DNA from: Arthrobacter echini
GTDB taxonomy: Bacteria > Actinomycetota > Actinomycetes > Actinomycetales > Micrococcaceae
Assembly: GCF_004803505.1 (NCBI RefSeq)
Contig: NZ_SSWH01000005.1
Span: forward strand, 124,001 to 188,000
Direction: 5' to 3'
Length of the DNA stretch: 64,000 bases
Part shown: piece after piece, positions 9,350-18,128 of the stretch
Layout: the number at the start of each line of letters is the position of its first letter
Position numbering within the stretch: position 1 is the first letter of the stretch
Made by a program: the position numbers and the translations under genes
Notes under the pieces: generated by a model
Databases searched by the model: none
What the model was told of the DNA's origin: nothing
What the model saw: only the letters and a program-made list of their open reading frames with translations

Positions 9350-9450
9350 GCTCGAAACTCGGGGGCTTCGGGGTCCAGGACTGAAGGCCCGACGGCGTGT
9401 TGCCGCACGACACACCGTCTGACAGGCCGAAGCCCCCGGCTTCGACACCG
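9350..9450. repeat. dispersed palindromic repeat, copy B (within the 9068-9506 gene-free stretch)
   Basis: Outer arms CGGGGGCTTCGG (9360-9371) and CCGAAGCCCCCG (9427-9438) are a perfect 12-bp inverted repeat. Between them is an inner near-palindrome GACGGCGTGT / ACACACCGTC. Further out, GGTGCTCGAA and TTCGACACC also nearly pair. It is the best preserved outer frame of the four copies. The rest of the 9068-9506 interval holds only the promoter side of the asparaginase gene and the end of the next gene; no other gene is seen. Confidence 0.75.
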
Positions 9451-9506
9451 GGTAGGCACGACGACGGCCCCGCCCCCACCCGGCCGGAGGCCGCCCGCCA
9501 CAAGCG

Positions 9507-10202
9507 TCAGGAGGTGGTGATGTCCTTCGTGGAGTAGTCGAAGCGGAACGTCACCGCGCTGTCCGAGAGCAGGTGCAGCTCGTGGTTGGCGCCATTGCGC
9601 ACACCGAAGCGGCCGTAGTTCTCGTCCCAGGAGCCGTTGACCAGGATCTTGTACTGGTACGTGCCCGCCGGCAGCTGCAGGGTCTGGCGCCACAGGTTCT
9701 CGTCCGCCTCGTACGAGAGCTGCAGCTCGCGTGTATCCGTGGACCAGTGACCGGCTTCCCCGAGGATCGGATCGAAGTCCCCGGAGAGGGCCACGGACTG
9801 CGGCTGGTCGAGCCAGGCCTCGTCCCCTGCGGAGTCCTCTGCAGCCGTCACGTCGAGATCCACCGCGGCGTCCGGGGGAGTGGGGTCCTCGGTGGGCGTG
9901 AACTGCGCCTCTTCGCTGAGCTGCTCGGGGGACTGCGGTGCGTGCTCCACCTCGAGCGGCTGTTCGGGGACGGGTTCACCGGTCAGCATGGCGGTGGCGA
10001 ACCGGTCGGCGTCGGGGAAGGCACGGACGGCGCGTACGCCCTCCTCCGTGGCGGTCCACCCGCTGCGGCCCTTGACGAGCCACCCGGCCTTGACGAGCTT
10101 CGACGTCGCCGTCGTCAGCGCTTTGAACCCGCGGGGTACCCCTCCGGAGAGGAGCTCGGCCTCCTTGTCGTCGAACGGGACCTCGGCCACCGCACGCGAC
10201 AT
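9507..10202 (-). CDS. hypothetical protein with C-terminal CBM48/glycogen-binding-like domain
   Basis: 231 residues from the ATG at 10202. Residues 1-65 look like a winged-helix fold (GFKALTTATSKLVKAGWLVKG, WTATEEGVRAVRAF); 70-135 are acidic and proline-rich; 135-231 form an early-set carbohydrate-binding module: VALSGDFDPILGEAGHW, LPAGTYQYKILVNGSWDENYG and a final FRFDYST. CBM48/AMPK-type modules bind glycogen-like glucans. The frame stays open for 46 codons upstream of 10202, and the nearest part reads like protein (RNNTNARLRATLAILADQDQ). It lacks ATG or GTG, although an AAGGAG sequence stands 6 bases before an ATC codon. The true start is therefore uncertain. Confidence 0.7.
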   Translation of the reverse strand: MSRAVAEVPFDDKEAELLSGGVPRGFKALTTATSKLVKAGWLVKGRSGWTATEEGVRAVRAFPDADRFATAMLTGEPVPEQPLEVEHAPQSPEQLSEEAQFTPTEDPTPPDAAVDLDVTAAEDSAGDEAWLDQPQSVALSGDFDPILGEAGHWSTDTRELQLSYEADENLWRQTLQLPAGTYQYKILVNGSWDENYGRFGVRNGANHELHLLSDSAVTFRFDYSTKDITTS

Positions 10203-10582
10203 CAGATCGCTCGGGGCGACGCCGTCCCCTGACTGATCCTGGTCGGCCAGGATCGCGAGCGTGGCGCGCAGGCGGGCATTCGTGTTGTTGCGGGTGGCGA
10301 TGACAGTCTCCTTCGTCGGCGTGGCAGCTCGATTTTATCGGATCATGCCGCGTTGCGGTGCTGGGCTCCGCCGGATGACCGTCGCCGTCCGCATCGGCCT
10401 GTTCCTCCAACCGGTGCTGGCGGTCCGGGCGGTGTGACCGACGGGCGCGTGGCGGGATCGGACGTTTCCGCGCAAGTCCGGACGCGGCGGCAAGTGATCG
10501 ACCGCGAGCGGCGAATCGTCAGTAGGCTACGGACAACACCGGGTGGCGCACGCCGCCTCGACCACTGACACCGGGAGAACCC

Positions 10583-11452
10583 ATGAAGACCCTCCGTCCC
10601 CTCCAGTACGTCGAGAACCTCGAGAACCTCACCTGGCTGGATCGGGTGGCGAACCCGATGCGCGATCTGGTGCACGCCGTCGTCAGGCCCAGCGCCGTCC
10701 GTGACCTCCTGCACGGGGTGCCGCTCGGACACCCGCTGCATCCGCTGATGGTCCTCGTGCCGACCGGTGCCTGGGTGTCCGCCGCCGTGCTGGACGTGGT
10801 ACCCGGGTCGAAGCCGGCAGCGACGATCCTCGTCGGCATGGGCGTGGCGAGCGCCGCGCCGACCGCTCTGGCAGGGTGGACCGACTGGGCCGACGGGCAC
10901 GAGCAGCAACTGCGCGTAGGAGTGGTCCACGCCGCCGCCAACCTCGTCGCCGTCGGGCTCTACTCGGTCTCCCTCGTCCAGCGGCTGCGGGGCGGCTCCG
11001 GCAGACTGCTCGCGTACTCGGGGCTCCTCGCGGTCTCGGCGGGAGGCTTCCTCGGCGGCCACATGGCGTACCGGCAGGCGATGGGCGCCAACCACGCCGA
11101 GGACGTGCCGCACCGCGTCGAGCCCGGCTGGCACTCCATCGGCCCGCTGACCGACCTGCCGGAGGGTGAGCTCGAGCAGCGGATGCTGGGCGAGATACCC
11201 CTCGTGGTGTTCCGTGAGGGTAACGAGGTCTCCGTGCTGTCGGGAACCTGCAGCCACCTCTCCGCACCGCTGATCGAGGGCACCATCAGCTACGACGACG
11301 GCGACCCGTGCCTGACCTGCCCCTGGCACCACAGCATGTTCTCCGTCAAAAACGGGGAGGTGCTGCACGGCCCGGCGACCTCGCCGCAGCCGTCCTTCGA
11401 CACGCGGGTCGTCGCGGGGAACGTCGAGGTGTCACTGCCCAACGCGGGGTGA
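10583..11452 (+). CDS. DUF2231 membrane domain fused to Rieske [2Fe-2S] domain
   Basis: A 289-residue protein. Residues 35-175 are a DUF2231-type domain with about four membrane helices (GHPLHPLMVLVPTGAW is its signature start). Residues 183-289 are a Rieske domain with ligand boxes CSHLSAPL and CPWHHSMFSVKNG, each giving a Cys and a His to the cluster. The start ATG has GGGAGA upstream. The fusion suggests a membrane-anchored electron carrier facing the cytoplasm; the partner is not known. It is followed closely (45 bases) by the SNF2 helicase gene on the same strand. Domain calls are firm, the role is not. Confidence 0.88.
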   Translation: MKTLRPLQYVENLENLTWLDRVANPMRDLVHAVVRPSAVRDLLHGVPLGHPLHPLMVLVPTGAWVSAAVLDVVPGSKPAATILVGMGVASAAPTALAGWTDWADGHEQQLRVGVVHAAANLVAVGLYSVSLVQRLRGGSGRLLAYSGLLAVSAGGFLGGHMAYRQAMGANHAEDVPHRVEPGWHSIGPLTDLPEGELEQRMLGEIPLVVFREGNEVSVLSGTCSHLSAPLIEGTISYDDGDPCLTCPWHHSMFSVKNGEVLHGPATSPQPSFDTRVVAGNVEVSLPNAG

Positions 11453-11497
11453 GCCGCACCGCTGCGGTGGCGAAGCGCACCTTGCTACCGTTGACGG

Positions 11498-14400
11498 GTG
11501 ACACCGACTGCGCCTCCCCTGATTCCGGAAGTGCTCATGCTCCGCATCATGGGTGGCGGCAGTTTCGAGCGCGGCCGCCGGTACGCAGACCAGGGCCTGG
11601 CGATGAAGCTCTCGTGGAACGACGATTTCACGGAGCTGAACGGACGCGTCCAGGGCACCGATCATGCGCCCTACCGCACGCGTGTCCGTTTCTCCGTCCG
11701 GGGTGGCGAGCTGACGAATCCGCGTGCCTCCTGCACCTGCCCCGTGCAGGAGAACTGCAAGCACGCCGCTGCATTGATGCTCACGAGCAACGCCATCACG
11801 ACCGCCGGCATGGCCCCGGATGACGACACACCGGCGGCGGTCGCGCCGGACAGTGCGCCGCCGAACAGGTCGCCACAACACCGTGCGCCGTCCGTCGCGA
11901 GAGCCGGGTACCGCGCTGAGCCCGGACGCCGGGTCGGCGAATCGGCCCGCGTCGGTGCGCCCATACAGGCCGACCAGCCTGCTCCCGCCTGGCAGCGGAC
12001 CCTCGACAAACTCGTCGACGGCACACGACAACCGGCTGCACGAGGAACCCATCAGCGCCGTCTGCAGACCGTCCGCCCCGAACCCCTCGGCCTGCGCTTC
12101 GAGCTCAAGGCCGACAGAGCGACCCGTCCTCGCCGTGGGACAGCAGCGACGACGGCGCAGCCTACGCCGATGCGTCTGGTCGCACGGCCCGTGCAGCGCA
12201 ACAGCAAGGGCCAGTGGGTCGCCGGGTCGCTCACGTGGGAGTCCCTGCGCTGGTCCTGGTATCCCCACGACTCCGATCCGCGGCAGCGCGAATGGCTCCG
12301 CGCCCTGGTGGCCGTGGTCGAGGACGACAACGTCAGCCCGGCGATGCTGCGCGTCGACACCGTGCGTACGCCGGTGTTCTGGGACCTGCTCGCCCGTGCC
12401 GGCGGTGAGGGGATCACGCTCGTCGGCGTGAAGAATGCGCCGTTCACCCTGCACGACGCCGTCGCTCCCGTCCTCGACGTCACGTCCCCCCGCACGAGGC
12501 TGCAGATCCGCCCGCGGGTCCAGGTGGGGGACGCGGTGCTCGACCCGGCGACGATCGGGGTGATCGGGTCCCCCGGACACGGCATCTTCTGGACCGACCC
12601 CAGCGAGGCTCCAGCGCCGCAGTCCGGCATCCATCTCGCGCCGACCACCGGGCCGCTGCCGCCCATCGTGGAGTCCCTGCTCACGACCCGCCGGACACTC
12701 GAGATCCCCGGCTCGGGACGGGATGCCTTCCTCGGGGAGTACTACCCGAGACTGCGGCAGCAGACCGGACTGGTCTCGAGTGACGGCTCGCTCGATCTTC
12801 CGGATGTCCCGCCGCCCACGCTCGTGCTGAGCCTGCGCTACAGAGCCGGTACCCCGAGCAGAGCGGGCAGACCCGGCAGGGCGGGAAGCCCTCGCCACGA
12901 GACCGTCGGAGTCGTCACCCTGCAGTGGTCCTTCGAGTACAGCTTCGCGGGGTCGACGGCGTCGCACGCGCTGGACGACGACGGCGCGGGCTACCGCGAT
13001 CACGCTGCCGAGCAGGATCTGCTCGCGCTGGCAGCCGGAACCCTCAGGGCAACGCAGGAGCCGTGGTCCACGATGGCTCCCCGGAGGGCCGAGCCGTTCG
13101 ACGTCGGGCACGCACCCTCGCAGCAGGCGGGCACACTCACCGGCACCGACGCCGCGCGCTTCGTCGCCGAGGCCGTACCCCTCCTGCAGGACATCGGGAA
13201 CATCCGGGTGGATCTCGCCGAGGATCTTCCCGACTTCGAGGAGATCACCGATCGCCCCTCGGTCTCCATCGGTGCGACCGACACCGATACCCGCGACTGG
13301 TTCGATCTCGCCGTCACCGTGTCGCTCGGGGGATCGGAGGTGCCCTTCGATCGGCTGTTCCGGGCGCTCGCCGAGGGGCAGGAGCATTTCCTGCTCGACG
13401 ACGGCCGCTACTTCGCCCTCGACCAGCCCGAGTTCTCCCAGCTGCGCCGCCTCATCGAGGAGGCCAGGCTGCTGCAGGACTCCGAGAGCGTCGGGCTGCG
13501 CATCAGCCGGTACCAGGCGGGTCTGTGGGACGAACTGCTCGAACTGTCGAGCGACGCCGAGCAGTCGGTGGCCTGGCGGGAGTCCGTCTCCGGTCTGCTG
13601 AAGCTCGACGGCGTGGAGCGGACGCCCGTACCCGCATCCGTCGCCGCCACCCTGCGGCCCTACCAGCAGGAGGGCTTCTCGTGGCTGGCGTTCCTCTGGG
13701 AGCACGGGCTCGGCGGGGTCCTCGCGGACGACATGGGCCTGGGGAAGACCCTGCAGACCCTGTCGCTGATCTGCCATGCACGCGAGCGGACGGCGGAGGC
13801 GAAGCCCTTCCTCGTCGTCGCCCCCACCTCCGTGGTGTCCAACTGGGCGACCGAGGCGCACCGGTTCGCCCCCGGTCTGGCCGTCCAGGCGATCAGTGAC
13901 ACGCTGCGCCGCAGCGGGGCCGATCTGGCGCAGGTGGTGGCGGCGAACGACGTCGTCATCACCTCCTACACGCTGTTCCGGCTCGACCACGACAGGTACG
14001 CCGCGCACGACTGGGCCGGGCTGATCCTCGACGAGGCGCAGTTCGTGAAGAACCCGGTGACCCAGGCCAGCCAGGGGGCGCGGACGTTCCCCGCGCCGTT
14101 CAAGCTCGCGATCACGGGGACGCCGCTGGAGAACAACCTGATGGAGCTCTGGTCCCTCTTCGCCATCACGGCGCCGGGCCTGTTCCCCAGTGCGAAGGTC
14201 TTCGCCGACTACTACCAGCGGCCCATCGAGAAGGAGTCCCACACCGAGCGGCTGGCGCAGTTACGGCGGCGGATCCGTCCCCTGATCCTGCGCCGGACCA
14301 AGGAGGTGGTGGCCAGTGAGCTGCCTCCGAAGCAGGAGCAGGTCCTCGAGCTCGACCTCGCACCGAAGCACCGGACCATCTATCAGCGGCATCTGCAGCG

Positions 14401-15037
14401 TGAGCGGCAGAAGGTCCTCGGATTGCTCGGTGACATGGACAGGAATCGCTTCGAGATCTTCAGGTCCCTCACCCTGCTGCGCCGGCTCTGCCTGGACGCC
14501 TCGCTGGTGGACGAGAAGTACGCGTCGACGCCCTCGAGCAAGCTCGACGTCCTGTTCGAGCAGCTGGAGGACATCGTCGCGGAAGGTCACCGCGCCCTGA
14601 TCTTCAGCCAGTTCACCGGCTTCCTCGGCAAGGCGGCGGAGAGGCTCGACGCCGCCGGGATCGAGTACGCATACCTGGACGGGTCGACGCGCAAGCGCGG
14701 TGCCGTGATCGAGACGTTCAAGTCCGGCACGGCACCGGTGTTCCTGATCAGCCTGAAGGCTGGCGGCTTCGGGCTCAATCTGGCCGAGGCGGACTACTGC
14801 TTCCTCCTGGACCCGTGGTGGAACCCGGCGAGCGAGAACCAGGCCGTGGACCGCGCGCACCGGATCGGTCAGCAGCGTCAGGTGATGGTGTACCGGCTGG
14901 TGGCCCGCGACACCATCGAGGAGAAGGTGATGGAGCTCAAGGAGCGCAAGGCCAAGCTGTTCAAGGCGGTGATGGACGACGACGCGGCGTTCTCCACGGC
15001 GCTGTCGGCCGGCGACATCCGGGGTCTCTTCGAGTAG
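11498..15037 (+). CDS. SWIM zinc-finger SNF2-family DEAD-like helicase
   Basis: A 1179-residue protein with a GTG start. The N-terminal SWIM finger is Cys79-x-Cys81-x5-Cys87-x-His89 (ASCTCPVQENCKHAA). After a low-complexity linker and a bacterial SNF2 N-terminal region comes the helicase core: Walker A DDMGLGKT (Lys750), DEAQ box ILDEAQFVKN (about 842-850), ITGTPLENN, and C-terminal motifs IFSQFTGFL, SLKAGGFGLNL and DRAHRIGQ. Such proteins (HepA/RapA relatives) remodel nucleic acid-protein complexes with ATP; in bacteria their exact target is usually unknown. A strong terminator follows. No nuclease or methylase gene is adjacent, so there is no sign it belongs to a defence operon. Confidence 0.92.
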   Translation: MTPTAPPLIPEVLMLRIMGGGSFERGRRYADQGLAMKLSWNDDFTELNGRVQGTDHAPYRTRVRFSVRGGELTNPRASCTCPVQENCKHAAALMLTSNAITTAGMAPDDDTPAAVAPDSAPPNRSPQHRAPSVARAGYRAEPGRRVGESARVGAPIQADQPAPAWQRTLDKLVDGTRQPAARGTHQRRLQTVRPEPLGLRFELKADRATRPRRGTAATTAQPTPMRLVARPVQRNSKGQWVAGSLTWESLRWSWYPHDSDPRQREWLRALVAVVEDDNVSPAMLRVDTVRTPVFWDLLARAGGEGITLVGVKNAPFTLHDAVAPVLDVTSPRTRLQIRPRVQVGDAVLDPATIGVIGSPGHGIFWTDPSEAPAPQSGIHLAPTTGPLPPIVESLLTTRRTLEIPGSGRDAFLGEYYPRLRQQTGLVSSDGSLDLPDVPPPTLVLSLRYRAGTPSRAGRPGRAGSPRHETVGVVTLQWSFEYSFAGSTASHALDDDGAGYRDHAAEQDLLALAAGTLRATQEPWSTMAPRRAEPFDVGHAPSQQAGTLTGTDAARFVAEAVPLLQDIGNIRVDLAEDLPDFEEITDRPSVSIGATDTDTRDWFDLAVTVSLGGSEVPFDRLFRALAEGQEHFLLDDGRYFALDQPEFSQLRRLIEEARLLQDSESVGLRISRYQAGLWDELLELSSDAEQSVAWRESVSGLLKLDGVERTPVPASVAATLRPYQQEGFSWLAFLWEHGLGGVLADDMGLGKTLQTLSLICHARERTAEAKPFLVVAPTSVVSNWATEAHRFAPGLAVQAISDTLRRSGADLAQVVAANDVVITSYTLFRLDHDRYAAHDWAGLILDEAQFVKNPVTQASQGARTFPAPFKLAITGTPLENNLMELWSLFAITAPGLFPSAKVFADYYQRPIEKESHTERLAQLRRRIRPLILRRTKEVVASELPPKQEQVLELDLAPKHRTIYQRHLQRERQKVLGLLGDMDRNRFEIFRSLTLLRRLCLDASLVDEKYASTPSSKLDVLFEQLEDIVAEGHRALIFSQFTGFLGKAAERLDAAGIEYAYLDGSTRKRGAVIETFKSGTAPVFLISLKAGGFGLNLAEADYCFLLDPWWNPASENQAVDRAHRIGQQRQVMVYRLVARDTIEEKVMELKERKAKLFKAVMDDDAAFSTALSAGDIRGLFE

Positions 15038-15065
15038 GGCCACGCGGGGAATGCCGGCCGGCACG

Positions 15066-15108
15066 AACGAGGAATGCCCGGCACAGGATATGCCGGGCAT
15101 TCCTCGTT
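15066..15108. terminator. strong bidirectional hairpin terminator
   Basis: Perfect 18-bp inverted repeat beginning AACGAGGAATGCCCGGCA, with a 7-base loop, between the convergent SNF2 gene (ends 15037) and the Excalibur gene (ends 15124). Confidence 0.85.
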
Positions 15109-15123
15109 GCGTGGAGCCGTGGG

Positions 15124-15603
15124 TCAGCCGGCGGTCACCCGACGGCGGACGACGTAGGCGCCGCCGAGTGCCACGAGGACCAGCCCGCCGCCGAGGGCGA
15201 GCGCTGCAGCGTCGTCGTTCTGCGGCGCCCGGGCGATGCCGGTATCGGCCGCGCCGACGGGCATCTGCTCCATCTGCTGTACCTCGGGCTGCTGTACCTC
15301 GGGCTGGGGCATGACGGTCGGATCGGGCTCCGGCGTCTCCTCGGGAGTGTTCTCGGCGACGATCCGTGCAACTGCATCGGCGTCGTACGCCGGAGTGCCT
15401 GCCGCGTCACAGCCGAAGCCGTCCTTGTCGGCGTCGAGGCTTGGCTGGTACCCCGGGGTCCCTTCGGGAATGTTGTACACGCCTGCAGCCGCAGCTTCCC
15501 CGCAGTTGTCGAACGGCAGGGCGACGGCGAGGGCCGGTGCGGCCGAGAACAGCGAGAGACCCGCGACAGCCGAGGTGGCAAGGGCGATGGATATTTTCTT
15601 CAT
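15124..15603 (-). CDS. Excalibur calcium-binding surface protein
   Basis: A 159-residue protein with an N-terminal signal peptide (MKKISIALATSAVAGLSLF, cut near AALA-VALPF). The Excalibur domain (about residues 30-70) has NCGEAAAAGV, GTPGYQPSLDADKDGFGCD and the Ca-binding DxDxDGxGCD loop. Residues 85-120 are a Pro/Glu/Gln-rich spacer with a VQQPEVQQ repeat, and a C-terminal membrane helix (LALGGGLVLVALGGAYVV) followed by RRR anchors it. There is no LPxTG motif. The ATG has a CAGGAG ribosome site. Function in the family is unknown beyond calcium binding at the cell surface. Confidence 0.88.
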   Translation of the reverse strand: MKKISIALATSAVAGLSLFSAAPALAVALPFDNCGEAAAAGVYNIPEGTPGYQPSLDADKDGFGCDAAGTPAYDADAVARIVAENTPEETPEPDPTVMPQPEVQQPEVQQMEQMPVGAADTGIARAPQNDDAAALALGGGLVLVALGGAYVVRRRVTAG

Positions 15604-15748
15604 TGGAAACTCCTGAGACCTGAAACATGCTGACCATCAGACCGTACTGCATGACGCGCGTTGTGAATCAGGAATTCCCGAACGAAGAGACCGTTGCATG
15701 TTTCGGCGGGGCCATCTATGGAACACGATCGCTCTGCTCGAGGGTCGC

Positions 15749-16087
15749 TCAGCCCCTGGCGTCAGGACGGTAGGGCGGGTAGCTCGGGGGCGGGACCGCG
15801 CCGACGCCGGTGGCACCGCGACGCACGAGCTCACCGGTGTTCTCCGCCGTCCTGATCGCTGCGATGAGGGATTCCAGGCCGACGCGTGCCAGCACCAGGT
15901 AGAGGATGCTGAAGATCGGTCCGATGACCACCAGCACCAAAATGCCGAGGAACGCATTCTGTTGGAAGCTGAGAATGACGAAGGTGAAATACGAGATCCC
16001 GATCACCACCATCACCAGGAGGTAGACGATCTTCGCGATGCTCGGTGCGATGAACCGGGTGAAGGAGATATCGAATAGAGCTTTCAT
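15749..16087 (-). CDS. DUF4282 small membrane protein
   Basis: 112 residues from the ATG at 16087 (MKALFDISFTRFIAPSIAKI). It has two membrane helices (about residues 15-40 and 45-70: IVYLLVMVVIGISYFTFVI, LGILVLVVIGPIFSILYLV) followed by ARVGLESLIAAIRTAENT, the typical DUF4282 plan, and a proline-rich cytoplasmic tail. The longer frame to 16144 has no membrane or SD features. Function unknown; probably monocistronic. Confidence 0.78.
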   Translation of the reverse strand: MKALFDISFTRFIAPSIAKIVYLLVMVVIGISYFTFVILSFQQNAFLGILVLVVIGPIFSILYLVLARVGLESLIAAIRTAENTGELVRRGATGVGAVPPPSYPPYRPDARG

Positions 16088-16173
16088 GGTCCCCGTATTT
16101 CTCGTATGGGTGATTGTCGGATCGACTGTACAGCGCGGACGCATCTGGTGGAGCGCAACTCGCCCTTCGTGCG

Positions 16174-17724
16174 CTACTGCGGAGCGCCGTCGTCGTCCGC
16201 CCAGGCCTGGGCGTAGAACTGCCGGGAACGCGATTCCAGCAGAGCGGAGTAGGTGTCCGGATCCAGGGCCTGCGCGGAGTCCTTCGGGATCCGGTCGGTG
16301 AAGGCGGAGACACCCAGCCCCGCCGCGCTGTCCTCCACTTCCAGGCCGGCGGCTTCCAGGATGGTGGGGTACAGGTTCAGCTGGTCGATCCGCGGGCGCA
16401 TGGCGCTGGCCGAGCCCGGGATCCAGAAGCGGTTGAAGATGGTGCGGTCCGGGTGGTCGTCCAGTTGCTCGTGGAAGGTCTCCGCCATGCCCAGGTGCTT
16501 GAGGTGGTCGCCCATGATCACCACCGCGGTGTCCTCCAGATAGCCCCTGCTCTCCAGGTGATCCACGAAGCCGGCCACCTGCGTCATGGAGCAGGAGAAC
16601 ACGGAGGTGACGGGGTTCTGCGTGTCGACGTCGCAGTAGTCGTAGACGTGCACGGGCTCGTGGGTGTCCAGCGTCAGCAGCGAGAGGTTGAACGGCTCGC
16701 CGGTCCGCTCCGACTCCGCGTGCAGCTCGTCGACCGTGTCCATCGCGTGGGCCATGAGGCGTTCATCGCTCAGGCCCCAGTCGCTGCGGAAACTGCTCTC
16801 CGGATCACCCGCCACCCGCCAGTCGGCGAGCCCGCTGATCTCCGAGTAGTCGTGGGTGCGCAGGAAGACGTCCTTCGCGGCGAACCGCAGATTGGCGCCG
16901 CCCAGGAACACGTTCGTGTAGCCGTGGTCGGCCAGGACGTCGCCCAGGCACGTGGTGCCCGCCAGGTAGGTCTCGACGTCGTCGCTCGGCTTCTCCGAGG
17001 AGCCCTCGACGAAGCCCAGGGCCGGTCTCAGCGGGACACCGCACTGCGTGGAGGTGAGGCCGGACATGGTCCAGCCCCCGCCGTCGTACTGTTGGAAACC
17101 GTCGATGCTCTGCCAGCCGTCGGCGGCCTCCGTGACGTCCTTCAGCGGAGTGAAGGCGTCCTTCTCGAAGAGCTGATCGTCCTCGAGGGTCGCCTCGCCG
17201 GACTCCAGGTAGATCAGGACGAGGTTGCGCTTGTTCTCGTCGCCGGTGATGACCGGTTCCACGTAGTAGTCGCCGAGGTCGTAGTCGGACGATGCTGCCT
17301 GGAGGTACTTCCCGACGCTCACCGTGCTCGCGAAGGCCGCGGTACCGCCGACGACGATCGCGGTCACCACGGCGCCGGAGAGCGCGCGCATCAGCCACCG
17401 TTCGCGGCGTGGACGCGGTCCGGCGTCGGCCCGACGGCGTGAGCGCCGGCGGAGGAACCGCCAGACGGCGATGCCTGCGGTGATGAGCAGGGGAGCGACG
17501 CCGACGCCCAGGATGCCGAGCCAGACGATGGCACCGCCTCCGCCGTCGAGCTCCACGGACGTGAGATTCAGGAGCAGCTGACCCACGGAGATCGTGCCCC
17601 AGTAGAACCGGATGCCGACGGCGGCGATGAGCATTACGAGCCCCGCCCAGATCAGCGCGTACACCAGCGTTCTGCCCACGACGACGCCGATGCGTCGGCT
17701 CAAGCGAAGACCCCGCTGATCCAT
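16174..17724 (-). CDS. LTA synthase-like sulfatase-fold membrane protein
   Basis: 516 residues from the ATG at 17724, chosen for its GAAGGG ribosome site; the longer frame to 17817 lacks one. Three or four N-terminal membrane helices (about residues 15-130) precede an extracytoplasmic alkaline-phosphatase-fold domain. NLVLIYLES holds the first metal acid, and GGGWTMSGLTSTQCGVPL places the likely nucleophile Thr. A C-terminal metal block VVIMGDHLKHLG also fits. LtaS-type enzymes transfer glycerol-phosphate from phosphatidylglycerol to glycolipid; in actinobacteria related proteins may modify other cell-wall glycans. It stands alone, divergent from the aldehyde dehydrogenase gene. Confidence 0.83.
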   Translation of the reverse strand: MDQRGLRLSRRIGVVVGRTLVYALIWAGLVMLIAAVGIRFYWGTISVGQLLLNLTSVELDGGGGAIVWLGILGVGVAPLLITAGIAVWRFLRRRSRRRADAGPRPRRERWLMRALSGAVVTAIVVGGTAAFASTVSVGKYLQAASSDYDLGDYYVEPVITGDENKRNLVLIYLESGEATLEDDQLFEKDAFTPLKDVTEAADGWQSIDGFQQYDGGGWTMSGLTSTQCGVPLRPALGFVEGSSEKPSDDVETYLAGTTCLGDVLADHGYTNVFLGGANLRFAAKDVFLRTHDYSEISGLADWRVAGDPESSFRSDWGLSDERLMAHAMDTVDELHAESERTGEPFNLSLLTLDTHEPVHVYDYCDVDTQNPVTSVFSCSMTQVAGFVDHLESRGYLEDTAVVIMGDHLKHLGMAETFHEQLDDHPDRTIFNRFWIPGSASAMRPRIDQLNLYPTILEAAGLEVEDSAAGLGVSAFTDRIPKDSAQALDPDTYSALLESRSRQFYAQAWADDDGAPQ

Positions 17725-17917
17725 CGCATCCCTTCGCGCTCCCCGTCTCAAAAGCTCCCCAGCCAACTCGTGCCCGAGCCGATAGCAGCCTAGTGCCGTC
17801 CTGCTTCGTGTCAACACTTCATGTTTCCTGTCGGCAGCTCGTCGCCAGTCCGGCGCCGACGTGTGGTTCGGTGCGAAGCGGCCGTCGTATCGGTCTCGGT
17901 GGTCCGGTTGGTCCGTG

Positions 17918-18030
17918 TCCGGGGTTCGGCTGGTTCGAATCCGGGGTCTTTGGCCCGTGACCCTGCCAGGATCACGGCGTGTCGTGCGGCGACACGAAGT
18001 CGTGGTGCTCGAACTCCCTCGAACCGCTAC
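17918..18030. repeat. dispersed palindromic repeat, copy C (within the 17725-18128 gene-free stretch)
   Basis: Inner perfect hairpin CGTGTCG (17978-17984) / CGACACG (17990-17996) with loop TGCGG. It shares a 15-base block AATCCGGGGTCTTTG (17938-17952) with copy D. Outer arms are more decayed. The rest of 17725-18128 holds the divergent promoters of the sulfatase-fold gene and the aldehyde dehydrogenase gene; no other gene is seen. Confidence 0.65.
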
Positions 18031-18128
18031 GGGCAGAAGCAGTTAGGCGGCATCGGCACTGGTGACAGGCAGCGATATCCTGTGAATCCGACCCATCATC
18101 GAGACCACGATCAGCTGGAGGAATCCTC

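Noticed and set aside
11432-14242. A 936-codon antisense frame under the SNF2 helicase gene
   Set aside because: No recognisable motif and fully covered by a gene with a complete helicase motif set.
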